From the NCBI RefSeq assembly GCF_030704535.1, contig NC_081823.1, positions 2,078,501-2,142,500 on the forward strand: 64,000 bases of DNA, in the 5' to 3' direction. Both the position numbers and the translations under genes were made by a program. Positions 49,969 through 61,787 of the stretch are shown here, piece by piece. How positions within the stretch are numbered: the first letter of the stretch is position 1; every line of letters starts with the position of its first letter. The notes under the pieces are model-generated. The model was not told where the DNA came from and did not search any database. It was given only the letters and a program-made list of their open reading frames with translations. This DNA comes from Vitis vinifera (Eukaryota; Streptophyta; Magnoliopsida; Vitales; Vitaceae).

Positions 49969-50392
49969 AGAGCCTGTTTGATAACTGTTTTTTTAAAACA
50001 ATTCTAAAAAGTAATTTTTAATAACAGTTTTTAAAAATTGTTCTATGATGTTTTGTAAAATAAAAGTTTGCTTGGAAACCTAAAATATTTTTAATCTGTT
50101 TTTAATATTTTTAAATATGTTTTAAAAATAATTTTTATATCCATAGCTTTAGTTTTAATAATTACATATGTTTGTATAATTATTTTTTAAAACAATTCTA
50201 AAAAAACAACTGAAAAAAATTAAAAGATGTTCTCTAAAAACACCACATTTTAGGTTTTCTTATAACAGAAAAAAAAAAATAGTTTATAGTTGTCAAACAT
50301 GTTCCCTCCCCAACTGTTATAGCCCTTAAAAAACTGTTTTTTTGTTCTTTATTTTGAAAACAAAATTTAAAAAATACCACCAAACAGGCCCT
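49969..50392. mobile_element. hAT-type MITE with target-site duplication
   Basis: A 424-bp element begins AGAGCCTGTTTGATAAC and ends TACCACCAAACAGGCCCT. The outer ends are inverted repeats (AGAGCCTGTTTG against AGGGCCTGTTTG). It is flanked by identical aaaattcta at 49960-49968 and 50393-50401, consistent with the 8-bp duplication of hAT transposons plus one chance match. It has no coding capacity. Confidence 0.85.
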
Positions 50393-52162
50393 AAAATTCT
50401 AAATATATATGTATATATATTTATTTAGTTTTAGAAATGACTTGCAAAATTATTTGATTGTGTATTAAATATTTTGTTTAATTATAAATAAAAATAAATA
50501 AATTACCAATAATAAGATATCTTATTTGGTTGGTTGTAGAAAATATGACAAAAAATAAAATAAAAATATTTTTTTCAAATTGTTAAATCTTTATCTAAAT
50601 GATAAAACCATGAAAAATGAAATGTCGGAACAATTATGATTTAGGGCTAATTAAAGCAGATAATGGATTTAAGATCCACATATTTAATATAATTGATGTT
50701 AAGGATATAAAATATGAAAGACAAAAATACAAATTGGGAAAATGAATGTGTTTATGAATCTCATCCTTCAAAGAATATATTATTTTCCTTTTTCCTTAGT
50801 CGGAATCATTTACTCTTCCTTTTTTATCTCCAAATATCATATTTATTTCATATTTTTAATTTATTTTCCAAAAATATTTTCATATTTTTTCATTTATCTT
50901 TTTATTAAAAAAAAATTAAAAAAAGAAAGCACAATATGCTTATTAATAAAATTTTAGTTATATATTTAAATTTTTTATTTTTCTAATTTAATTTAATTTT
51001 TATATTTTATAATTAAATAAGTTAACTTTTAAGTAAAAATGTATATTTTCTATAATTTAAATTTATTTTGAGTTTTAATTTCATTTTCATTTTCCTATCT
51101 TATTTTATTATTAATAATATAACATTTTAGTAATGTTATTGAAAGTAATTAATAAAAACTTTTCTTAAAATTTGAAATTAATAATAGCATTTTCAAAATG
51201 TGATTTTCATATATTTGAAAGAGAGCCATAATTGTTTTTTATATATTTTTTTATATTTTATAATTTTCATCACATATATATTGTTATTATATGAAATAAA
51301 AATTCATATTGAAATCATTTAAAATATAATTTTAATACTTTCATTTTAAAAAATAATTTAAAGTTATATATTAAAATAAACTTTTTAAATCAAAAGTTTA
51401 CTTTCCATGGGGGTTTAATTTATTTATTTTTATCATTTTTTAAAAACAAATCATTAGAGAATTAAGTGTTGTGGATGATACAATATAGTCACATAATACA
51501 AATTCATTTTATAATATTTCCATATCTTTGGGTATTTTTGGCATTGTGAACAAAAATCATATCATTTAACTCAATTATAAATATTTATTAACATTTAAGC
51601 TAAATTTTACTATCTTTTGCGATCATTATCGGTTTTATCTATCTCTAAAGCATAATTGGTTTTTTTTTTAACAATTTTTTTGAAGGTTGTTATAGGAAAA
51701 TTTAGAAACATTTTGGGATATTTTTAAGATTCATTAAGGGTATATTATATAAAAAACACAAAATACCAAAAATAAAACATTTTAAATATATTCACTAATA
51801 GATTATCCAAACTTAAAAAATATCCTCAATAGTTTGAAATTTGTATTTATGTTTTTATCCCTCTTGTATTAATACAAAATATACTTTCTAATCATCTATA
51901 AATTAATGTGAATTTAATTTTATGCATATTTATTTATGTACAATTTAACTAATTAAAGAATAATAAAGCATAAGAAAATTAAAATTAATTTTGAAAAAAA
52001 AATATTATTTTATTTTAAAACTCAAAATTTAAAATAGGCCCATTTCAAGTGTCCCTCAAAATCAAGTTAGGCCCATGGGCTAGTCCAGGCCTAAGCCCTA
52101 GACGAGACCCATTAGACATCCCCAAATTTACTTATAAGTCAATTTCTAAGCATATTTCAAGG

Positions 52163-52621
52163 GGGTGTTTGGTAAAACTTAATACTTATTATTTAATGAT
52201 TTAAGTTTACTTTAACTTAAATTTTGCTTAAGTTGTTAGCTTAAAACTTATTAGTTATTACTTAATTTTTGCTTTAAGTATTAAAGTTGTTTGATAAAAT
52301 TAGCTTAAAACTATTTTTAAATAATCAAATTGACATATTTATCCTTATAAATTAGAATTAGGGTAGAGAAGGTTGAGTTATAGTGAAGGTTGTGGAGTAA
52401 TAAAGGAGATTGTGAAAATAACAAAAGCAAATGAGGGTAAAAATGAAAAATGAAGATTTGGATTTAAAAATAAGTTAATTGTTTTTACTTATTATTTAAA
52501 GTTATTTTTTTACTTTAAGTCATACCGTTAAGTTATTTTATCAAACATACTTAATTTACCTGATGACTTAAACTAAGTTATTAAATCACTTTAAATTATT
52601 AAGTTGGTTTACGAAACACCC
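52163..52621. mobile_element. MITE with GGGTGTTTGGTAAA ends
   Basis: A 459-bp segment begins GGGTGTTTGGTAAAACTTAAT and ends with a near reverse complement ('ttaagttggtttacgaaacaccc'). The interior is A/T-rich with repeated 'acttatta/taagtt' words and extended self-complementarity near both ends. Terminal sequence suggests a hAT-like origin, but no clear 8-bp duplication was found. Confidence 0.7.
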
Positions 52622-52959
52622 ACCAAATCCTTGTCTTTCCAAGTTTGGCCCATGCTATGCTAAAAATTTAAAAATAAAATAATAATTAAAAACTCATTCG
52701 ATTACACTGCCTTTAATCAAATTATAAGTGAGGTATTTGTCCATTTCTTAATATTCAATCAATTTAAAAATAACATTATTTTTGAGTTTTTTTTGTAATT
52801 TTAAAATAAATAAATTATTTAATTTTTAGATGGGTCAATTGCAAGTTAAATAGGTGATTAAATGGGTTAATAAGACACAGTTATTAAACAAAGTATTTTG
52901 GCTCAAATTTGAGTTCTGCCGATTGACCTAAATATGATCCGTTTATAAAAACAAGTTAG

Positions 52960-53076
52960 AATGCGTTTGACGGTGATTTTAGTATTTTTAATTTTTTTAA
53001 TACTTAAAAGATAAAAAAAAAAATTTAATGTTACAAAAGGTTAAAAACACTTTTTAGAATCACAGCCAAATGCATT
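52960..53076. mobile_element. Mini inverted-repeat element (117 bp)
   Basis: Begins AATGCGTTTGACGGTGATTTTAG and ends CTTTTTAGAATCACAGCCAAATGCATT (end quoted to position 53076). The ends are inverted repeats over about 24 bases with a few mismatches. It belongs to the same family as the four-unit cluster at 26.6-27.2 kb. Confidence 0.7.
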
Positions 53077-56000
53077 CGGGTTGACAAAAATTTTAATCAT
53101 AAACAAAATAAAAAATTAAAGAGGAATTCTAATCCAGCCTGTCAAAAAGAACAGCTAGATTTGCCAGCCCATGAGTTCTTATAGTTGATTTTGGGTTTGC
53201 CTTCAACTGGATCAAGGCCCAAACTGCAGCCCATGGGTGGACCATTTAGGAAAGGGAAGAACTGATATATTCATTTACACCAAAAATCTTAGCTCATCTT
53301 TTTTTTTTTTCTTTGAAAATATAAAATTAATAATGCACAAAACATGTTTGATATATGGTTTTCAAAATAAGTTATTTTTTCAAAATATCAAAATATATTT
53401 AGTCATATTTTACATAAAATACAAACCACAATATACTTTTTTTAGAAAATAAAATAAAATAAAATAAAATAAAATAAAATAAAATATGATAAATAGTATA
53501 TATATATATAGTAAAAAGACACGGGGAGATGCAATAATGTCGTCTTGTTTAAATGACGACCTTATAAATAAGTCAAATGAGGGTAAAACGGATGTGATGT
53601 CCTTTGTCGTAATGTACTGATTGATTTTTAAATGAGATAATCAAAAGGATTTTGAAAATTCAATCTAGCAAGATGACAATAAAAATTAAAAAAAAAAAAA
53701 TCAAAAAAGTATTTCAAAGAGACAGGGTATAGCATACTAATCATGCAATAGTCATACACCTTGGAAGTTACCCTAATCTTGTTGCATGAAAGGGCCTACA
53801 TTGGTTTGGACATTGAATATTTCCTAATCCATTTTTATGTAAAAATTGACCCTCCACCAACTTGTAGTCCAATAATATTACCATATAAGTAGATGCCCAA
53901 ATAGTTTTTTTTTTTTTTTAAATTATCTAAGTCAAATATTTATCTTAATCTTCAACTTCAATTGTCTTTAGCTTATGCAATATAGGATAAATTATAGAAA
54001 TCACTCTTATGCTCATATATCTATTCATTCCTTGAACTTTCTTTTTGAAGCCACATGACCCTTAAATCATGGCTAAATATCAAATAAAGTACTACATTGA
54101 ATTTTTTTTTTATAATTATTTTTATAAGGATTCTTTCAATAACCACTTTTAAAAAATCATAATTTCATTTGATAACTATTGATATAAATTTCATGAAATT
54201 ATTTTCACATTAGGTTATGTTTGGTTTTCAAAAAATACTAAGGAGAAAAATGTTAAGAAAAATAATTTACTCATATTTAGTTTCATTATACAAAATTAGA
54301 GAGAAAATAAAGTATAATTGTAATTAATTAAATTGTTATATATTTTTAAATTATTTAATCTTTATATGAAAAAAGTGTGAAAATAATGTAAAGTAGTGCA
54401 TAAAAAATAATATATATAGTTATAGTGGTTCAACACTCATTGCTTGCATCCATTATCTTTAAGATCCAACCAAGTGAAGGTTCACTAAATCAAAACTTCA
54501 ATTGAACTTCCAAGTTCTTACAATTAATTTTTTAGCACAAATGGGCACTATACTTTATTCTTCAAGTATAACCTTAACTTGAAGCTCTACGGTGAGCCTT
54601 ACTTCACTTAATGAAAGTTTAATGAACACTCAAACCTAACTTAATGAGTACAAATATAAGAAAAGTTAGGATGAATAAATTAGTGCACTAGAAATGATTT
54701 GGGAGTGATCACTTAACGCACTAAAAGAAGAAAAATAGTTTTTATGGTGAGAAATAGGTGGTTAAAGAGTTAAATGAAACTATTTTCTATCTGATATATG
54801 AAATGGAGTTTTTAATTTGTAGATTTCTAACATCCGACACCAAAAAGGACACTAATTGTCTTTTCTGGTCAAGATCTAGTTCAACCAATTGATTAGCCAT
54901 TGGACATTAAATATATGACAGGTAACCATTGAGGCATAAGTGGACCTTGATTGAGAAGGGATGTTCATTAATTGAGAAATGGTTCTCATTAATAAGGAAA
55001 GTAACATTTTTAGAAGAGAAAATGTTAGTGCACCCCTTGACCAGGAAAAGTTAATTTGCTTGATTGGGAAAAGGTAACAAGCTTAATCGAGAAAAGATAA
55101 TTGGCTTGACCAATTCCCAGTTGGCTTAGTTGGTTGGGCTTATCCTTCACTGTTGGTCATTTTTTTCACCCAAAAGCCTTTATTTTTTTCTTTTAACACT
55201 TGACAAGGTCTTTAGGTATTTTAATAGGTCAAATTTAAATTATTTGCCTAAGGTTCAAGTAAAAATACTCGGATTTTAATAAAATCTCAACTTTAATGCA
55301 AAAACCGAGTATGAATTAGTATATGATTTAACATGAAAATCCTAAGTACAACAATGTATTACAAAGAATTCTTAAGTTTGAACGGTCTTCATGCATACTT
55401 AAACTTGCACTTTTATTTATTTATTTTTATCATTTTATGATTATCTTGATTTTTCATTTGAATTTCTCAATTAAAACTTGAAAACTCATATTGATTTTAA
55501 ATCATTAGTAATTAACTATGATTTATTATTATCAAAACATACTTTGAAGAAATCTTGAATTAACAAAATGTTTTTAAAGAGAAATAAGAATATTAACAAA
55601 ATTTTAAAAACATATTTTTTTAAAAACATTTGCAATGTTTTACTAAGAAACACTTTTAAAGGCGACTTCAAAGAAACACACTGTAGAATCCATTATCAAT
55701 GTTCATGACAACAACTTGAAAATCCGAAGGTTGAACATCAAATCTATCAATCATATGTTTATGCTAACTATTAAGGTTGCACATGGGGCAATCAATTGTC
55801 CCTATGGTTCCTAGTTGATGGGGAGCTGGGCTTGTCTTGACATGGTTATTGACGAGTAAGAGGCTTCACTTTTAAGGATCAAGACCATGTGCACAAAATT
55901 GATTGGTTTATGACAATTTTAATAATTACACACTAATAATGGAATATTAATGTATTAATCTACATGATTAACATTAACTTTATTATTATTTAATATAAAT

Positions 56001-57300
56001 TGTTTTAACAAATTAGAATCCACAAAATTCCCCAATTCTTATTGGATTTAAAAAGTTTAAAACCTTGCAAAACTAATATGAGCCCACATGATATTTCAAT
56101 GGTCATGCTCATGATACTTTCCTACATTTTCTATTCTAGTCAATGTTGTCACCCATTTTTATATTCTAATGACATTTTTTCTTTTGTGTGTTTTTCAATA
56201 ACGTTATTTTTACTCTAAATATAGATTTATATAAGGTTTAATTGCATACTTGAACTCAAGGTATTACTATACAAAATTTAACAAGTATTATTATTATTTT
56301 TATTTAATTTATCGTAAAGTATTTTGATAAAAAAAATATAAGGTATTGAATCAGTACACAACGAAGTGTAAATTTGAAATATTGAAAGTGTATGATATAG
56401 TTTGAATTATTGAAAATATATGAGAAAATGATATAAATAAATGAGATTAAAGTAAAAAATGATAAGATCAAAATACAAAGTAATGAGATTATATATAAAA
56501 TAATATTCAATAAAGTTGTAATTTGGGTGGATTGATTGGGTTGATGAGTACCTCAATTTCAACCTAAATTAAGAAACAATAAGTTTAAGATCAACCCAAC
56601 CCAACTTTTAATCGATATACTCAAGCCAAGTCTAACCCAACCTCAATTAAATATAATTTTTAGTTTGGGTTGAATTTAGATGATTCAAATTAAACTTAAA
56701 TTCATCGGGTTGAATTCGAGATGATTAGGTTCTATAATTCAAAATTCATCTATAATATTTTTTGAATTTTTTTTCAATATATTTATATGAAATTTAAATT
56801 GTAAGTAAAACAAAATTTTAAAACAGTAACAAAATAATATAATATGAATTTTTTCCTTAAAAATATAAAAATAAAATGAATATCATTATATAGGATAATA
56901 TATATTATAAAAATATTAAATCCAATTTAAATTAAGATTAGATTGTTCAAACTTTAACCCAAATCTAACCCAAATTGAGTTTAAGTTGAAAAAAAATCTA
57001 ATTTAAACTTAATTTAAATATTAAAAATAATTAATTCGGATACAAGACAATGGAACCCAAGATACCAAGGAAGGGGAGACCACTCAAATTCGGATACAAA
57101 ACAATGGTACCGACTGAGTTAATTGAAATGCTTTTCAATCTTATCCTCAATGGGTACCGACCCATTTCAATGTTACCAAGAATTTTTTTTGGGTAGATTT
57201 AGAAAGCCAAAAAAATGCTTTTAAAAAACATAAAAAAGCTTTAGAAAGCACTTTTAATGCTTTGTGTTGTCTGTTTCTAGTGTAAATGTTGGTCAAACAC

Positions 57301-59519
57301 ATCCCTTCGAAGGAACCTTGACCCACTTATTATTTTCCCCATCATTTCACTTTGAAGTTAGGGTTCCCTTTTTTTGATACCTGTACCTTGCCATCTTCAT
57401 TTTGAATAATCCACTGCAGACGCTGTCACAACCTGTTATAAAATCATCCAATGGTTTTTCAGCACACAGGCAAAATGATTAAGGAGAGGGCATTTTAGGA
57501 AACTTTTTCTTACGTGGCAAAGAGTTATTGAGTGAGTTGGTTGAGGAGCACGTGGTGCGTGGGTAGCTGATTGAAACTCCTCTGTTTTTCTACCCCTCAC
57601 GCGCCAGTCGTGCGCGGTTTTTTATGTGTTTGCGTGGACGCATAGTACATTGCGCATATCTTTCTGCCAACGAGGCGTTTGGGTTTTGAACAGTACATGC
57701 CCACTCTCTTTTAGCGCGTGTGGGATGCTGTTTGGTTGGCAAAATTAATATTTTAAATTTCTATTCAATTTGCCATAAGTTATAAATTTACCCTTTATCT
57801 TCTTTGATTTTCCTCCTTATTTCTTTCTTTCCTCAAATTATGCCTAACCCTAAGAAGATTTTAAGTTTCTTGAAATTTTTTATCTTCATTTTTTTTTGTA
57901 ATTATATATATATTTTACTTAAAAATCAAATAGTGTCAACTTAACAAATGATATCAAGTTAAAAATTAATAATAAAATCTAAGTTATTGAACGTTGAATA
58001 AATATAAAAGATCACGATATAAATAATTGAAATAAAATATAAATAAATAAGATTAAAATATATAAAATATAAAATACACAGACGAACATGTTATAATTAT
58101 CTGGTTTTTTTAGTAGATATCCATTATAGTGTAGTTGACCTCATGTCATATTAATTTTTATTTTTATTTTGAAAAAATTATATATAATGTTTTAATCACT
58201 AAATAAAAACAAATTAAATAGTGGGTTTATTATTATTATTTTCTAAAAAAAAAAAAAACCCAAAGTGGTACGGAATAAAAAACAGGTGCATTTATAATTT
58301 ATACCATACATGGGTCCTATATGGTTGAAGGGGGAGAATGTTGGTTCACTCACCATAAGGCGCGTGGGGCCAGAGTGTCACTCATCCATCATCTTTCATT
58401 CATGCCAAATAGCCCTCATGAGGGCCTCTCTCGGAGGCCAGTCACGTGTCACCTTGGATTCTTCTTCAGTTTCCCCATGTGACCTCGCTTTCAAACCCCC
58501 CTTCATTGTTGGTTTAATTTCGGGACTACCACTCCGGGTGTGTCCATATCAAAAAGCGGAAAACGGCTCTTCCACACGAAGGGTTATTGATGTTCCCAAG
58601 GACATCTCCCTCTTTTTGTCCTTGTCCCTATCTCCTTCTCCTTGTCTATGATCTGGCCACGTTGGTGAGGTCCCAATCCTCTGCCACACTCCCCATCCTA
58701 ACAATGTGCTCCCTATTTATACATAAACCACTTTTTCTAGAGTTAGGTTTTTTTTTTTTAAATTTAAAATAGTTATCATTAATTCATTTATTTTTAAATC
58801 AAAGTTCTAAAAGGGGAACTAAATTTATAATTAAAATAAAATAAATTTTGTATATTTTTGAAATTCTTTTCAATTTTGATTTACTATCATAATATAGCGG
58901 TACTGATATTGAAATCTAAATCATAATTTTTAAATAATAATCTTATAAAACTTACATAATTTTTTTATAAATAGGTTTTAAATTATATATATTTTTAAAA
59001 GTTTTATTTTTAATTTAAATTTAATTGTATTTATTTGAAAAAACAATTTTTTTTTCAGTCCATGAAGAGGGTAGACATAGACACCAGCTTAGTTAACATG
59101 GGGTGGGGTTTAAGCTTATCTGGTTTGACAATTACAGTTAGCCAATCAGAGGTCGCCACGTTTAAAAAAAAAGTGGGCCGAAGAGAAAGGGCATTGTCGT
59201 CAAACACACAGATTAATCATGCGTGAAAAGGCTAATGAAGCCAAGGTGAAGGATGCTCGTTACATTCAGCTCCAAAACAAACCCTACATCGTCGTCTTCC
59301 ATTAAACCCTCTCTGATGATTTCTCTCTCTCTGTCTCCACCTCTCGTTTAAACCCCACTTTCCCATCGTCTGATGCATTTGTACAGTAAGTACAGAAAAA
59401 AACAAGAAGCTTTATCTACTTCTCTGCACTGGTTTAGAGCGATTTCTGTGATTTTCACCCAATAAAAGAAGCGATCTTTAATGGTGGGTGGATGGATGTG
59501 TGAAATATGAGGGAGAGTG
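57301..59519 (+). promoter_or_regulatory. Upstream region of the RCKSEP-family gene
   Basis: Two stretches (57.48-57.73 kb and 58.30-58.70 kb) are much richer in G+C than their surroundings. They carry several ACGT-core words: 'ttacgtggcaa' near 57513, 'agcacgtggtg' near 57549 and 'gtcacgtgtcacc' near 58442. A 113-codon frame at 58310-58651 is not recognised. Sequence from about 59290 looks like a pyrimidine-rich 5' UTR. Two upstream ATGs precede the main start: 59481-59510 encodes nine residues and a stop, and 59507 opens a frame that overlaps the main start. Confidence 0.45.
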
Positions 59520-61787
59520 ATGGATTCAGAGCGGGCCCACCACAACAACAGTAGTGGCAGTAGTACCGGCGAGCTCTTCATCTGCTTCACTTCGCGTTTT
59601 TCTTCGTCTTCTTCTACTTCGTCGTCAATGAAGATCTCCTCAAAGTCCATCCTTAGTCCGGGCCGTACGGACAAGCTCAGGGAGCCTCAAATCTCGCTGT
59701 CTTCGTCGCTGAGCAGGAGGCTGAGGAGCAACGGGAGCATGAAGGGGGGCCAGTCTTCGCCTATGTTTCCCGCAGCGGGGAAGAAGAGGGGGTGTGCGTT
59801 TGAGAATCCGGAGCCGTCTTCGCCGAAGGTGACCTGCATTGGGCAGGTGAGAGTGAAGACGAAGAAGCAGGGGAAGAAGATGAGATCGAGGTCGAAGCGA
59901 AGAGGGGAGGTGAGTTTTAGGAAGTTAGACCACACGGCTGAAGGGGGGGTTGTTCATCAAGGTCATGGTCATCATCTTCAGACGCAGCAGGAGTGTTTGC
60001 CGCATAGGAACCAGAGGTGGGTTCATCTGCCATTAACGATCTGTGAAGCTTTGAGGGCTTTTGGGGCGGAGTTCAACTGCTTCCTTCCGTGTCGCTCCTC
60101 GTGCACATCTGGGGAGAGAGAGAAGGAGGAGAAGGGAACTGGGGAGAGTGGCTGCGGCGGCGGCGGCGGCGGAGGCGCGAGTACGAGTTCTTGTGGGGCT
60201 GTGTTCGCGAGGTGGTTGGTGGCTTTGCAGGAAGGCGAAAAGGGGAGAGAGATTGAGCTGGTGGTGGGAGAGGACGAGAGAGCAATGGAGGGGTTTCAAA
60301 GGAGGCATGTGCTGGACGACATTGAGATCAAGTTAGAGGAGGGTGAAGTGAAAGACGAGGCTGTGGGCGGAGAAGAAGCGAGGGTAAGCATCTGTATTCC
60401 GCCGAAGAATGCTTTGTTGTTGATGAGATGCAGATCTGATCCTATGAGAATGGCGGCTCTCGCCAATAGGTTTTGGGAGTCACCCCTTCCGAAGGAAGAA
60501 GAAGACGACAACGAAGATGAAGATGAAGATCAAGAAGATGAATACGAGAGAAACGAGCACCAACAAGTAGATTTGTATGCTGATGCAGTAGAGGAACAGG
60601 AAGGAGAGGAGGAAGAGGAAGGTGGGGATGCACAAACGAAAGTTGAACTAGAAACAGCGCCACTACAACTTGATGAAGTGCTTGAAAAGTGTGTATCAGT
60701 TGAGAAGATTGAAGAAGAAAACAGTACTGTTTCAGAAGAGAAAGCTACTTTGGTAACCGAGGAGGAAGAAGAGAAACAAGATTACCAAGGGGACACACCG
60801 GAAAGAAACCCAGAAATAATTGAGCTTCAGGAAGAAAATCAAGAAAAGGAAGAGGAAGAAGAAGCCGAAGAAGAAGCACAAGGGCAGGAAGAAGAAGCGG
60901 AAGAAATGGTGTCAATTGGGTCTTCTTCTCACCCTCTTGTGGATTCTGAAACTCTTGAAAACGAAGAGATTGAACCAACCCAGTTGCTTGAGGACCACGA
61001 AGAACAGGAAGAAGAAGAAGACCCAGCATTTCCTCTAGACAGAAGACCCAGCATTTCGTCACCTCCACCTCCGGTGCCCGTACATTCAGAACCAGAAAGC
61101 AGAGAAGATACAGCAGCAGAAGCTTTAGCAGAAGAAGACGAAGAAGAAGGAGCAACGGTCGAAGAAAAGGAATCAGAGAAGTCAATGGTCTCAGAAGTCG
61201 AAGAAGAAGGGACAGCGACCCATGCGCGACCCGACCCGGAACAAGACCAAAAGGCACGGGAGCCCCTCAAAGATGAAGGCGGTCTAAAGTCAAACGAGAG
61301 AGAAACACAACCAAATCTAAAAGGAGAAACCACCGCCACAACAGGTGCCGGCGCCGCCGTCTTGCCGGACTGTTTGCTGCTGATGATGTGCGAGCCGAAG
61401 CTCTCAATGGAGGTCTCCAAAGAAACGTGGGTGAACAGTGCGGACTTCATCAGATGGCACCCAGAAAAGCTGGTCAAACCAAACAACGGCCAAGATCAAC
61501 CCAAGACCCGCCTCAGCACCGACTCTAATCCTACTCAGCAGCAGCTCCACCAGCCCCCTCGCTCCTCCTGCTCCTTCCCAGCCGCTGCCGCCGCCGGCGC
61601 CTCCATGGCGACCATGATAGAGCAGAAGTTCGTGAACGCCGCGGCTTACGAGCCCTTCGTGCTCACTCGCTGCAAGTCGGAGCCCATGAGGTCGTCGGCT
61701 AAGCTCGCCTCCGATGCCTGTTTCTGGAAGAACCCTAAGCTGGAGCCGCATCGCCCCAGAGTCGGCGCGGCTGGAGTGGGGTTTTAA
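59520..61787 (+). CDS. Acidic plant-specific protein with RCKSEP motifs, function unknown
   Basis: Intronless frame of 755 residues. The N-terminus is Ser-rich with a short conserved-looking GELFICFTSR block. A basic stretch follows (KTKKQGKKMRSRSKRRGEV, residues near 114-132). A Glu/Asp-dominated central region runs from about residue 260 to 580. Three related short motifs are spaced along the protein: LLLMRCRSDPMR (299-310), LLLMMCEPKLSM (619-630) followed by VNSADFIRW, and FVLTRCKSEPMR (713-724) followed by DACFWK. I recognise this as the plant family sometimes labelled 'protamine P1-like' or 'glutamic acid-rich'. No enzymatic domain is visible. Basic and acidic blocks would suit a nuclear or scaffold protein, but this is a guess. 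The ATG at 59520 directly follows an in-frame GTG. Confidence 0.85.
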   Translation: MDSERAHHNNSSGSSTGELFICFTSRFSSSSSTSSSMKISSKSILSPGRTDKLREPQISLSSSLSRRLRSNGSMKGGQSSPMFPAAGKKRGCAFENPEPSSPKVTCIGQVRVKTKKQGKKMRSRSKRRGEVSFRKLDHTAEGGVVHQGHGHHLQTQQECLPHRNQRWVHLPLTICEALRAFGAEFNCFLPCRSSCTSGEREKEEKGTGESGCGGGGGGGASTSSCGAVFARWLVALQEGEKGREIELVVGEDERAMEGFQRRHVLDDIEIKLEEGEVKDEAVGGEEARVSICIPPKNALLLMRCRSDPMRMAALANRFWESPLPKEEEDDNEDEDEDQEDEYERNEHQQVDLYADAVEEQEGEEEEEGGDAQTKVELETAPLQLDEVLEKCVSVEKIEEENSTVSEEKATLVTEEEEEKQDYQGDTPERNPEIIELQEENQEKEEEEEAEEEAQGQEEEAEEMVSIGSSSHPLVDSETLENEEIEPTQLLEDHEEQEEEEDPAFPLDRRPSISSPPPPVPVHSEPESREDTAAEALAEEDEEEGATVEEKESEKSMVSEVEEEGTATHARPDPEQDQKAREPLKDEGGLKSNERETQPNLKGETTATTGAGAAVLPDCLLLMMCEPKLSMEVSKETWVNSADFIRWHPEKLVKPNNGQDQPKTRLSTDSNPTQQQLHQPPRSSCSFPAAAAAGASMATMIEQKFVNAAAYEPFVLTRCKSEPMRSSAKLASDACFWKNPKLEPHRPRVGAAGVGF

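Larger units (their letters stand above)
48830..57300. other. Gene-poor A+T-rich region
   Basis: Over 8 kb of very A/T-rich DNA with no gene I can support. It contains at least three MITE-like elements (listed separately), a (TAAAA)n run at about 53450-53485, and a segment at 54.4-55.4 kb related in style to 1.3-2.2 kb. Between 56.5 and 57.0 kb there is a low-complexity segment rich in TTGGGTTG and its complement CAACCCAA. Confidence 0.6.

Noticed and set aside
58310-58651. 113-residue + strand frame in the G+C-richer upstream region
   Set aside because: No recognisable family, no splice partners and no codon-usage support. It is more likely promoter-proximal sequence, so it is mentioned only within the upstream region.
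60745-61486. Leu-rich and Ser-rich minus-strand frames of 170-185 codons
   Set aside because: They are antisense shadows of the GAA/GAG-rich Glu tract (TTC/CTC read as Phe, Leu, Ser) of the RCKSEP gene.
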